Assembly: GCA_900660155.1 (NCBI GenBank)
Contig: CABFPE010000010.1
Span: forward strand, 904,800-968,799
Source: Hofstenia miamia
Taxonomy: Eukaryota; Xenacoelomorpha; Acoela; Hofsteniidae
Direction of reading: 5' to 3'
DNA: 64,000 nt
Part shown: one piece after another, positions 36,227 to 48,744 of the stretch
How positions within the stretch are numbered: position 1 is the stretch's first letter
Layout: the number at the start of each line of letters is the position of its first letter
The notes under the pieces: model-generated
The model's input: only the letters and a program-made list of their open reading frames with translations
Databases searched by the model: none
Told to the model about the DNA's origin: nothing
Position numbers and translations under genes: made by a program

Positions 36227-39100
36227 CTAAGTTAAATTCAATTATAAAAGGAAAGGACACATACATTTATTATACAAGAATTCAGAGTGCTTACAGAGAT
36301 CAAGAAAAATATAAATTTATTCTGCTACTGACATGAAAAAACATGGCAACAAACCAAAATCTGAGTTGTGAGATATTGAAAAAAATAATTTGAAATACGT
36401 TTGCTTGACCTTTACAATTTATACAAAATTATTTATAGTCACCAGAGAGGGATTCCATTAAAGAAATTAATTAAATAGCCATTGATACAATTTCCAGTGC
36501 ATTTCAACTATGACTAGTGTGCAGAATTATTGACTTAAAATAGATCCCTTAGCGTAATATTTTCATCCAATAGTGTCATGCGAACCTTACTCATGTAGTA
36601 TATGAGATATATGCATAAATATTAAAAAATTTTCACACTGTTTGATAAAAGTGTACGACTTAACTAAAAATCTGGATGTGTAGGCCAAAAATGTACGCAA
36701 AATTCTTTTCAGTAGTAAAGTGTCATTGAAGATTATTATTGTGAATTGTTTTAGCAAACGTAAATAAACTAAGACAATGGAAAAGTTTTACTTATCAATT
36801 AAGTAACTTTTTCAGTGTTTTCGGATTGAAATTTCAAAAGCGTTTAAAGTTACCTTATAAACAACACATGTTTTTTGAAATGCATTCTTAAAATTTATTT
36901 TTTAAAATAAGCAAATATTTCATGAAAATTTAGGAAAAAAATTTCTAAATTCGTCCATTCTGACTTTTATAACCACCTTCCTTGAGAAAAAGTAGCAAAA
37001 TTTGCGTTTTGTTTGTTTGCATGAAACGAAATTTGAATACCACTGAATTATCACAATGCAATGATTTTATTTTACCACATATTCGAACCTTTACGTTGCT
37101 CTATGTAAGAGCAAAAAATATTACTTTGAACGTCAGAAGCGTTTTTTGTAAAAAATACATTTTTTTGCCAACTTTATTGCATAAAATCACTTCAATGTTA
37201 CAAAGAATAGTAACCTTTTAGAAAGAAAATAAAATCTATAAAATTCATTGCATACGATAAATTTATTTTAAAGCCATCATTCATTAGAATGAAAAAAAAA
37301 GATTTGCATCTGCATAAGTCTTTTTAAAGCATTGGAAATCTTAATGTACATACGTGAGGATCCAAGTAATTTACTAAAAAATTGGAAAGCAAAAAGAATT
37401 GAATACCATAGTGATATTGATAATTGGAAATGTATTAGTTAATAAAGATCTTACTTGTCGCATTACTGTATTTAAGATTATCATCCAAATTATAGCCTCT
37501 AACATGTCTGTCAAAGTTTAGCGTCATCTTTCCAACAGCCTCATCAATAGCTTTAATCCCGTCCTCTTGCCGCATGTCAATAGTGCTAAAGTTGGTATGG
37601 CAATGCGCACCCATGGAATTCCCAGTTTGTGAATGCATATCGAAGGATATTACCACACCGAATTCTTCAGACACTCTTTGAAGGATATATCGAGCAATCC
37701 ATAAATGATCACCCATATCGATACCTTACATAATAATATAACATCCGTTGTATACATAAGACGCAACCTTGGTGATAGAACATTAACTAATCCGATGAAG
37801 AAAAAGTTGTATTATATTAGATTTAAAAGGATATAAAATTTATAAGCCTGGTTTTTCTTAGGATTCTTAGCTAAATTTTAAATTGAATTGTTTCAAAATT
37901 CAGGAGGCAGCTTCTTGATAAGGCATTAAAATAAAAGCGATTTTGTTAATCAATGATAGGGTAAATTTCTTAATCGAAATTACAAACTATTGTGTTAGGA
38001 TTTCCTACAAATTGAATTGCGGAACAACGGAAAATATCGTGTAACAGTCAAAATTGGGAAATATATATTTGGCAACAAATATCGAGTGTATGCACGATTA
38101 TAAATAATTCTTAAAATATAAGAAGTCGATGATAGGTTTTAACTTAAAAATGGGTGAATAACACAGCTGTAATTATGTGCATTAGTGTTCGTCTAGGTGC
38201 AATTCTTTGAGCCAAATGGATTTGACACAAAAATATTAAAGGAAAACTGGTATGGAAAATAACCTTCAATTTGTTAACTTATTGGAAATTTAAATGATAA
38301 AATTATTAATATCATAAATATAAAAACAGAGAAAATCCGAAAACTCAAGAAAATTTGCACTCAAGAAGGAAATCAATTATGTTTGTTTCACTTAGACAAA
38401 CACTACTATATACATGCAATATATAAATAGCGATTGAATGTGTTAATTATTTTGTAAGGTTACCTCTACAAGGGCCAATTTGAAACTCCTTTTGACTTGG
38501 AACAAACTCATCATTAGCACCTGCTATATTCACCCCTGCAAACAGACAGGCTTTATAATGAGATTCTATTAAAGATCGCAGATAACTTCGATTGTAACCA
38601 ACTCCACAGTAATAGTTGCTACTGAGTGAAGGATGCTCCAAAGAGAAAACACTATGTGGCGCAGAAGATTTATCAAATATTGAATAAACTTGTCTCATGC
38701 CAAACCAGGGTTCAGCGGCTTCAACTTCAGGAAGATTCATCACATCTAAACAGGAGCCCCGATGGTTCCGTTGATCAGGTCTCCAATCTGTATTGTAAAC
38801 TTCACATAAAACAAGTTTGTTGTTTCCCCCTCGAAAAGGGTCGCGGAAAACTGCTGCAGGTCGTAACCAGCAATCTGTTTCAGGACCATATGCCTGATCC
38901 GTATTAGCTCCATCAAAGTTCCAATCTGGACAATCATCAATTTGGACATCTCCTGGTCCACACTCAATTGTTTTTGTTTTCGAGCGCAGATTCTGACCGG
39001 TTCCATCAATCCAAATGTATTGCGCCATAACTTTGTTGTCGAGAATATCTAATTTGCGAAACTTAGCGTACGGTGACCGACTGATCTCACGCCGAAACAT
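36051..39100 (-). CDS. Glutamine synthetase-like protein, probable pseudoenzyme (3 exons)
   Basis: Complete type II (eukaryotic) glutamine synthetase homologue: exons 38464-39100, 37455-37724 and 36051-36226, introns 0.74 and 1.23 kb with GT-AG ends, phases 1 and 1, 360 aa against 373 in human. N-terminal beta-grasp region has [15 protein letters not shown] and DWNFDGA; catalytic domain has [35 protein letters not shown] and [14 protein letters not shown]. By alignment from memory with human numbering, metal ligands Glu196, Glu203, His253 and Glu338 are kept, but the invariant FGMEQEY reads FGMRQVY, so Glu134 and Glu136 are Arg and Val. The flap segment with Glu305 (HETSNINDF) is shortened and replaced, and Arg319 in ANRSASIRIP is gone (VISSCIRIP). 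Such a protein should not make glutamine; a structural or regulatory role, as for lengsin, is possible. The frame is open throughout, arguing for constraint rather than decay. Confidence 0.9.
37455..37724 (-). CDS. GS-like exon 2
   Basis: Acceptor TTATGTAAG|GTATCGAT, donor GCGACAA|GTAAGA; 270 nt. Encodes [15 protein letters not shown] ... [20 protein letters not shown] ... DNLKYSNAT. Keeps the histidine of GxGCHTNFS; the preceding GNWN is GNSM here. Confidence 0.9.
38464..39100 (-). CDS. GS-like exon 1 (start codon at 39100)
   Basis: Encodes residues 1-212 from [20 protein letters not shown] through [30 protein letters not shown] and EFQIGPCRG. The donor is TAGAG|GTAACC, phase 1. The ATG places about 27 residues before YIWIDGTG, the usual length in animal GS. 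ATAAAATTTTATT about 25-35 bp upstream of the ATG is a possible TATA-like element, but no promoter can be asserted. Confidence 0.9.
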
Positions 39101-40331
39101 TATTTTTAATAATATATCGTAGTCAAATGAATAAAATTTTATTCCCGCATGTAGAGCAACGCTTGCAGAGGATTACACGTGTGTTAATTTATCTCAAAAG
39201 GAATGGAAAATTAATAATTGCGAGCTTCATACAGACATAAATCCATACTGTATTGGTAAAGAAGAAGCAGTGATGAAGTTGCATTAAGTTACTAATTTTA
39301 CAAAGGCTTCCAGAATAAACTACATTAATGTCCCAAAGCGTAAATTATCTTATTAATACACAACAAGAAACGAAAGAAAATCTAAGATAACTACAAAAAC
39401 TGTGAAGTATCAGTTGGGACCTGAGAATTCATTTTTTGCATTTCTAATTCGAATCCGAATATTCAGAAACTGACATTTAAAATGAAGCCCAACAAAACAA
39501 TAGAAGAATTCAAAGGAGAAATGTAATTTTGTTTAAAACATCAGTGCCCTCTACTTATCTAGATCCACCCAATATTCGAGCTTAGATTCGGAGTCGACTT
39601 CGAGTAATCGCAAGTCCCTAATTAACAGTGGTGTCCGATTAACCAAATAGCATTCCTCATGAACGACATAAAAAAAGACTTGGATCTGATTTTACTTTCC
39701 GCTATACACTTACCTTTGAGTTAGAAGTATAATTGATAAAATACTTCAATATTTATTTGAAATGTCTGTTGTTTTATCTGCGAATTTTATATGAAAGAAC
39801 TCTAATGAAATAAATGAAGGAGGAAATGTTAATCGGTTTTCAAGATATATTTACTTCCATGGAGTCAATCTTGGATTCCATTTGATTATAAATTTCAATT
39901 TCTATTTGTAGCAAACAATTATGTTTTTATCGTGTTGGATAGTTTACAGTGTGTATTTATAGGCGTTTGTATATGTGTACTTTGTAAATATTCATATATA
40001 TAGATACGTTTGAAAACTAGAATTCAATGCATCATATTTAATTAAAATTTACATTAGCATACTTTTCAGAGATGTTTGGGGCAAATATTAAGAAAATTTT
40101 CCCAAAAATTATGGATAGCAATGTTGCAAAATCACATATAATTTTCTGAACAAAATTACATCATTACTCATTTGTCTTGGTTTAGTGGTTTAGGAATATT
40201 TTTAACTCCACCGAGATTTTAAAGGAAAATTCAAAGAGCTATAACAAATTTTAGCATTGAATTTTAAGCATAGTAAAAAAGTAAAAACTATGATCAGGTA
40301 GCACGACTCATTACAGACGCTTGCTTCTTAA
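39101..40331. other. 5' flank of GS-like gene; no PRODH exon found
   Basis: Searched on the minus strand for PRODH exon 6 and later motifs; none seen. 39565-39620 has CTCGAG-type repeat words. Confidence 0.4.
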
Positions 40332-40548
40332 CACTAGGAGTACCATTACTCCTTGAGATTCATTTTACATGTAGCATTTCAATAAAAAAATTATGTAAAA
40401 GAATGAAAAAAATTTTACTTATGGAAATTCAAATAGATTATCGATATCTATGGAGGTGTATATACCTGCTGTTGTTTTTAATGAATGCATACGCAAGTAA
40501 GCAAAATTTTAATTTGAGTCAATTTTGACACATTTGGTACTTCTAGTG
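40332..40548. mobile_element. piggyBac-like MITE candidate, CACTAGGAGTACC termini
   Basis: CACTAGGAGTACCA at the left and complement CACTAGAAGTACCA at the right (one mismatch), preceded by TTAA (40328-40331) and followed by TTAT, a worn TTAA. 217 bp, non-coding. It lies between PRODH exon 5 and the GS-like gene. Confidence 0.65.
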
Positions 40549-41133
40549 TTATCTAAGGCGAAGGAAAGGCACATGAGCACAAAAAATTAGCTTTAGATTA
40601 CATCATGACATCAGAATTTATTATAATTAATAAACAAATGAAAGTAGAAAATATCATTGTCTGAAAATATAATTAAATATCTTTGCTTATTTCAGTCAAC
40701 ACATTGATAATATGTGAGCTACGGGTTTAATGCACTTGGAATACTAGCCCGCATAGACTCATGAACATCTTTAGCAAAAAACTAGTTCTACCTCACTAAT
40801 TAAAAAGAAATTGCGAACGACATTTCCTTCTATAAGATAACAAATAAATAGTTTGAAATTCATTATTCAACTCAGTAGAGCTACTAGCTTCGATAATTCA
40901 AATGAAATTTCTGCAGCATATATACATTATAATGCGAACCCTTCATTTAATTAAAAAACTTATGACCAGGTAAAAATTTTTTCAAATTTAAGCAAAGTAT
41001 GTCAAAGTCTTGCTTAGAAAGCTTCGAGTATACTAATATCAAATTCAGAAGACTAAACACGGGTTACGTTTATCATTAAAATGGCATATTTGAATTTTAT
41101 CAGAAATGCGCAGCATTACTACTGGAAACTTAC

Positions 41134-41324
41134 CCGTCCTTTTGAGTATCGAGCCAAGTGAACCATTCGCCAACATCATCTCGCGATACAGGCACGCCTA
41201 GCCCTTGGAGATGCTGAGTAAAGTGATCTTTGTCAACGCGTCGCCGCATGACGTCATGGGGGAATACTCCGGACATTGCATCATAGTATTCACGCACTTG
41301 AATAAGTAGAGCGGAGAGTTGCAG
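41134..41324 (-). CDS. PRODH: PRODH exon 5
   Basis: Acceptor ACATTTAG|CTGCAACTC; continues exon 4 in phase 0 as LQLSALLIQVREYYDAMSGV, then HFTQHLQGLGVPVSRDDVGE and WFTWLDTQKDG, corresponding to human LQFSEVLAKWRCFF ... LGIASRAEIEDWFT. Donor GACGG|GTAAGT at 41133 in phase 2 shows that further exons existed. Confidence 0.88.
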
Positions 41325-44300
41325 CTAAATGTCAAATAGCCGTGAAAAGTAGTTTGAAACTTAATTTATTAGCTCAAAAAATCAAGTAAATTGCAGGACT
41401 CGATTTTGAAATATCAACCAAAACAGATCGATGTCAATGCAACAAAGCGGTGACAAAATGAACATAACGAATGGCAGTTGTACCTCAACACAGATTGCTT
41501 GGAGAACGATAAAACAGTAATCGATTTTCAATACTGGTGAATTTAGGGAGAAATGGTGGGCAATGCAAACCTCAAACACGTTGGATGTTCGAATGGCTTC
41601 GCTATCAGGGTACTTTCTTACAAAGTAAAGAGTTTCGCTGGGAAGTTGTCATGCCAATAAACTGAAAACCCGATCTAACCAACTTTTTCGTGTAAACAAA
41701 ATTTCTTTGCTATAAAATATTAATCAACAAGAAATTTTAGTTCTCTAGCATTCATTGCAGGCTTTTATTTGCCCTAAAATAAACTAAATTGGAAAGAATA
41801 GTTAGGAGTAGTTAATTCTACGTCATTTCTGAATATATATATATATATATTTATTTATATTATAGTAATAGACACGGTGTAACTTTGCTCAACAACAAAT
41901 TAGCTAATGTGAGAGCAGATTGATGCTATCTATTTGCAATCAAGATAACTCAATTGTAATCATATGGAATATATGGAAACTGTTTTCCAGACGTTACTAT
42001 ATTGGTGGAAAATACAACTTATTTTTTGATGTATAAAATTTGTATTGCGCAATCGATATCTGAAAAAGAATTAATTAATAATGCGTTTGAAAATTTTCCT
42101 TTGAACCCAATTGCTTGGTTTGAACAACATCTCGGTATAATTGATACAGTTTCAAGTTGAAATTAAAGCGCAATTTCAAATTTATGTCCTTCATAGATTG
42201 AAATGTACTTTGCGCCGTTTCCTTATCAACATTTCTGTTCCAATGTCTTGCAACAGTTGGTGTTAAATATTCCAAGTAACGGTTCAGTATCATTTTAATT
42301 TAAAATAACTAACCGCTGATACTGATCCAGAGTCGAATTGGGAGCTGGAAGATATTTTGCGAAGAGACAAGACCAAGATTTAAAATTTAAACTCAGCTTG
42401 CACACCCAAAATTATTACAAAAATATATGTATTACAAATATGTTTTGAAAATAACTATATATTTTTTTTAATTTTCCATTATCCTAACCACAAAAATCAT
42501 TCCTTAGTTATTTATAGTTTCCCAATATACATAATTTTAAGATCGTAACGTCTGTTGCAAAAGCAACCAGTTTTAAAGCTTGACATGAAAATGTTAATAT
42601 TTTTAAGTTTGTAGCCCATTTCAGATGCATTCAAATTAAGTCTCATTTTCTACTACATTTACATTGAGTGTTGGAGCCGTAGCTTGATTTTTCGACATGA
42701 CCAAGACACGAAAGGACGCAGTGGGGCACGAGTACGACTCATCTATACATTTTTCGTTTAATGTAAAATGCATCTTAGATTAAACCTGTATGAATGAAAT
42801 GTTTAACAAGCTAAAACTTTCGATGATTTTAATATGCAAATTTAAAGATTTAGAAAATCAAAATAACAAGGATATTTGACACGTATTTTAATGTAGACTG
42901 AGCACAGCACGGCACGGCACGGCACGGCACTGCATGGTTCTAACACTGATATTAATTTTACAATGAAAGATTCGTATTCTTTTCCACTATTGTATAGCAT
43001 TGGAGTGCTTGGCGTGAAATTAGAATAAGCAAATAGGATTAATATTGTGATACATTGAATAAACATGGGAGCAGCGAGAATTTTTAACTGCCATTAGAAA
43101 AGTACGACTACTACTTCTACTTTCGTCATGATGACATTTGCAAGAACTCAACTAATCTTTGGCTACTACAATGGCAAATAGTTTGAATATTTTGATGTAA
43201 TTAAACATAATACCGTAAACCGGGGTAACTTTGTTCTTCAAAGACCGGCTATAGTCATTAAGCTATACGCGAAATCGCTAAATTTGGTGCCAAATGAAAG
43301 AGAAGACTTCATATCAAGCATAAAATATCACTGGTGCCGTAAATATATTTTTTTTCAATAAAAATTGATCAAATTGCGGCAAAATTCAATTTTTGGGGGA
43401 AATTTGGCTCAAAACAAATTTTGTGGATTTCAGCAAAACTGGAAAAGACTGAAGCCATCATTCCATATATATCATATCCTGCGACCATTATTGTAGCAGC
43501 CAGTGTTTGTTTACGGTGCCACTTGTGTTCACCTCCTGCATTGCGTAGTGTAGTATTTAAGAGTTATGTCAGGCAAAGCTTCATGGATGTGGAAACATTT
43601 CACGAAGCCTGACACTAAAGCTGTGTGCCATTTATGTGTTGTGAAACCCCAACATCGTTGTGTACAACATTGGCTGTTGTGCGCATTTACTGGACCAGAC
43701 AGTAAAAGACACCCAAGAGGGGTGTAGCGCTGTAGCGAACGTAGTTGACAAAGTATACGTTATGATAAAGACCCTTAACAAATCCGAGATTCAGAAATCA
43801 AGTAATGCCGGAAAAAAACAAGAAACTAGAGCGGCAAATGCCTGTATCAACTTGTTGAAACACCCAGTGGATTATGATACATTCCTTCCTCAACTTGCAC
43901 TCTGCTGTGTCCTGATTGCTTGCCTCAGCAGAAACATCGGAGACTCTATCAGCAAAGCAAAAGACAACCATAAAATACTGCCCCTGCTTTTACTCCCGAA
44001 GAACTCAATGCATCAAAAGACTTCTCAGCAATTTTCGGGCCTATAAAGAAGTTACAGACTTGCTTGAAGGGGAAAACTATGTTACTTTATCAACAGTTTA
44101 GGCCACGGTTAGACTAGTGATTGGTTAAAAAGTGATCTGTGACATTTGAAAGAATTGCACGTCTAACCAATAAGTGATGTGAAGATCACAAGGAAATCGA
44201 AAGCGCACTAGTCTAGCCGTGGCCTTACACAACGGAGTTTACGCGCGGAAGGCAACGACTTTGGTATGAACGGAAGGTCTCGAACTTAGAGATCTATTAC

Positions 44301-46828
44301 TCAAGAATATCACTACGCAATTTTGCATGGACGATGTTGAATTTTCATCCGAATTCAGTGTTCGCATTTATGCCAGTTTCTTAGACCTTCGTTTTAAACA
44401 AGTGAAATTTCTGAGTCAAGAACATCCAGCAGTCTCTGCAAACGTTAAAAGCGCTATTTACGAGGAGCTTCAAAAATTTGCGATGAATCGACGACTATCG
44501 CCTGTTGCACACCAGGCAAAAACCAAAGCTTTACGATGTTGAAAGTAACTCAGTTGGGCATGACCACGTTGAAACAGATCGCATCAATACAAAATTGAAA
44601 GCTACCAAAAATTTAAGGTAAAGATGGATGCTGAGTATGGTGGCAAGATCATGAGAATCATTTTCCGAGGCAAAGCTAGCACGGAAAAATCTCGGGGTAC
44701 CAGCCACTTGTGCCGCTGCAGAACGACTCTTCTCTCGTCTTCGTCTCATTTTCAGAGACAACAGAATGGCCTTGCTGCCTGAAACTGCAAATATGATTTT
44801 TTTCTGCCACTTCGATGAATAAATTCAGTATCTTTTTCTATTATTTATTTTCGAAATAAGTGGCGGTTACCCGGGTAAAACTTTCGAGCTTTAATTATTG
44901 GTTAAACATGCCGAGCCGAATCGAGTCGAAGAACTATAGCTCGTCCGCAAGGTTACTGAGTAAACCCACACTCACCTCTGATCCATGGTAACTGCATTGA
45001 TACGACTGATTTTTCCTTCAATAGCCTGAAATATTGAGCTTAGGCTAATAGCAATCAATAGCTAACTTTAGAAAATACGCAAAGTTAGGAGATGGAGAAT
45101 ATATAGTTTTAAATAGCCTTTAATTCTGGGAGGTCACAGGGGTAAAGGACATTGTAATAATGCGTTAACAGTTTGCAAAAATGCAAATTTTGAAATGTAT
45201 CTTAATACATGAGTTTCCCAAAATGGGTGACCTTTCAAAGTAGAAATGAAATAAATAAATTTTTCCGAACTTGCCACAATGTGAACTCTGATATGAAGGT
45301 TACTAAGTAGTAATGTCGCAAGAACAAAAATTCCTCGAAATTTCTTTCCAAGATTGTACGCATTTTTCATAGAGGCCCCTGGCGAAAGCTGTAGCATTAA
45401 CCCTATTATTCACAAAAGGGGTAAATTTACCACCATGTGAATTTATATCAATAACTCGTCTTCCATTAAATTTGAAAGGTTGACTGAACTTTTCACTGCT
45501 TTAAATTTAGTTTTACACATTCTTTGAAAATTTTAGCAATTTTTGTCAAGGAATTATGACTATTTGTCAATGCTGATTGGCATATATTTTAATATAGAAA
45601 TATAAAAACTGCGCTGGCTACAAAAAATGCTGACATCAGCATTAATAACTACAAATAAAAATGCCTTAAGTTATTACTAGCCCTGATCATTTGTGTTTTG
45701 AATAGAAAAATATTAAAAGTTGCCCAAAAATAACAACCATTTCGACATAAGACGTCTCTTAGCATTTTTATCATTTTTTTGGAATTTTTTTAAATTTTTA
45801 TCCCATGTACCTTTGTGCCAAGTTTCATGACAATAGCATTACTATATGAAAAATAAACGGGGGAATATTTTTGCCCCCCCATTGTGAAACCAATGTACAT
45901 AAAAAAGCTTGTAAGGATTAGGGTTAATCCGATTGCCCAATTGTACTTTTCAACTTTAATACAGACGATTCTCAGCAAATAATGCCAACATAGAATTAAA
46001 GTTTGAATATTAAAAGTCAATCCAAGATTTAGGCTAAACACCCAATAGGTGAGTGGAGGCAAGATTTCGCATTTGTTTAATTACATATATATTTGGTTTA
46101 TGAAGAAAATTTGAAATTATTGGATTACTGTCATTTTGCAATTACACTTATGGTATATTGAGACAGAGAATGACAATATTTCTGACACTTTAGCATAAGA
46201 AGTACACTTGTATTGATTTAAGCAGTATGGCGAATGGAAAAAAACCTACCAGAAATTGGGGTCTTCCCAGGGCAGTGATTTTCATGGCTGCGAAACCGTT
46301 TTCACTACAAGCACCTAAATACGAAAAGAGTAACTATCTATCGAAACTTTTGCTCAATATAAGAATACTGGCGAAGACAATAATTAACATTTTCCACAAA
46401 ATAAATAAATAAACCAGCAATTAATCGAAAATAACAAGCAATTGCAGGTAAACATTTAGTTTAAAAACATGATGTAATATGGCTCGGGTTGTGATAGGAA
46501 CTATGAATTAACCCCAAAATTAAATCAAACAATAAAGATCGTTCAAACCTTTACTATAAAATCATTAACATAGAAAAGTTAATAAAAAAATATATATACA
46601 TATATTAGCACTGGGTATTTTTCAGAAAATATATACAATACAACTTCTGGCACTAGATACATAAGTTTTTAAAAGATTCCGATTTCGGGGCCAATTTTCT
46701 GTACATAATCTCATATAAGGTCCTCATTAAAAGACCCATCAAAAAAAATTGGGTAATTTTTTTTGAAGCCTCATATGGTGTACTGGTGCTGGGTACAAAA
46801 CGAAGAAAAACCCCTATACCCAGCGCCA

Positions 46829-46864
<36 letters not shown>

Positions 46865-47617
46865 TTATATATTACGATACTCAAACTTAAGATAAGAACA
46901 ACAATCGCAAAGTATTTTATATTGNNNNNNNNNNNNNNNNNNNNNNNNNNNNNNNNNNNNNNNNNNNNNNNNNNNNNNNNNNNNNNNNNNNNNNNNNNNN
47001 NNNNNNNNNNNNNNNNNNNNNNNNNNNNNNNNNNNNNNNNNNNNNNNNNNNNNNNNNNNNNNNNNNNNNNNNNNNNNNNNNNNNNNNNNNNNNNNNNNNN
47101 NNNNNNNNNNNNNNNNNNNNNNNNNNNNNNNNNNNNNNNNNNNNNNNNNNNNNNNNNNNNNNNNNNNNNNNNNNNNNNNNNNNNNNNNNNNNNNNNNNNN
47201 NNNNNNNNNNNNNNNNNNNNNNNNNNNNNNNNNNNNNNNNNNNNNNNNNNNNNNNNNNNNNNNNNNNNNNNNNNNNNNNNNNNNNNNNNNNNNNNNNNNN
47301 NNNNNNNNNNNNNNNNNNNNNNNNNNNNNNNNNNNNNNNNNNNNNNNNNNNNNNNNNNNNNNNNNNNNNNNNNNNNNNNNNNNNNNNNNNNNNNNNNNNN
47401 NNNNNNNNNNNNNNNNNNNNNNNNNNNNNNNNNNNNNNNNNNNNNNNNNNNNNNNNNNNNNNNNNNNNNNNNNNNNNNNNNNNNNNNNNNNNNNNNNNNN
47501 NNNNNNNNNNNNNNNNNNNNNNNNNNNNNNNNNNNNNNNNNNNNNNNNNNNNNNNNNNNNNNNNNNNNNNNNNNNNNNNATATATATATATATGCATATA
47601 TATATATATACACTTAA

Positions 47618-47648
<31 letters not shown>

Positions 47649-48713
47649 CATACTTATATGCCCTTAGAAAAAGGCGCTCTGTCTGAGAGAGCGCCATTTC
47701 TAAGGAGACAGAGCGCCCAATTTTGATGCATGGTAAATTTAATCAGTTTTTTTCTGGCATATGATTATTGTGGATATTTTATTTTAATTAGCAGTCATTT
47801 CGGTTTTTTAATTTTCTTTCATGGATTAGTAAATATTTTTAAAAAATGGCAAAAAACATATATATCAGGCGCTGTCCCTTTTTATCATTTTTTGTGTTTT
47901 TAGGTTAAATTTCGAAATTTGTTTGAGGATTATTGGTCGTTCTAGGATATCTCTGATACCAAATTGTAGCAATGAATACTTTTCAGACCTTGGTCTACTA
48001 TATGATGGGGAGGAAATTTTAAGTAAAACATCTAAATGCCTGTACAAGCATTTACTTACCTATAGCAGTAACTGGTTACTATAGCGCTTAGCTTTTAAGA
48101 GACCTCTAAATCAATCTTTGATGTAGAATCGAATAAAACAACTCCGGAAAAGTTATCTAATGTAGTTCTTGTGCTATGGACCACTATTTGTTCGAAATTT
48201 TGCAAAATTTATATTTCAGTTACGGAACCCCATTTTTTAGAAGTGCAAAAAATACAAATTAATTCACATATTTCTATCGATTACGCATAGAATGATGTAA
48301 AAACTTTGGAAATCGAATGAAAACTGAGCTATGGCTTTCCAAACATGGACGACTTTGCCAGAAAATGCAAACTTTTGAAATATTTTGAAACTGGCCCATT
48401 CAAAATTGAAGATAGGATTACGCACATTACATAAAAAAAGATATAGCATAAAAAATATATTATAGTAGACCTTAAAAGGACAAATATGGCGTGAAAATTC
48501 TGATAAAAAAGCACATTCGAGATCATGTCAGGCCTATTACAAAAAATGCGAAAGCACCATCTATTTGAAAAAAATTGGTCTATATTTGATAAAATTAGGA
48601 TGGTTATATTAGACTTTTATAAAACAAAAGATTTTTCCACAGAGCGCCACATAAAATATTTGTATAAAGACAGAGCGCCACACATAAAAGTCGGGTTTTA
48701 AGACAAAGCGCCC

Positions 48714-48744
<31 letters not shown>

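Noticed and set aside
42320-42385. Plus-strand mini-exon SNWELEDILRRDKTKI after a branch-point-like TAACTAAC
   Set aside because: Only about 50 nt, no partner exon, and the opposite strand reads equally well; likely chance.
44978-45030. Minus-strand stretch between good-looking AG and GT sites, reading AIEGKISRINAVTMDQ, as a PRODH exon
   Set aside because: PRODH exons 4 and 5 join directly with perfect agreement to the family, leaving no place for it.
46763-47617. Long open frames across the N gaps (also 18625-19049)
   Set aside because: Their length comes from unknown bases and TA-repeat translation (IYIYI).
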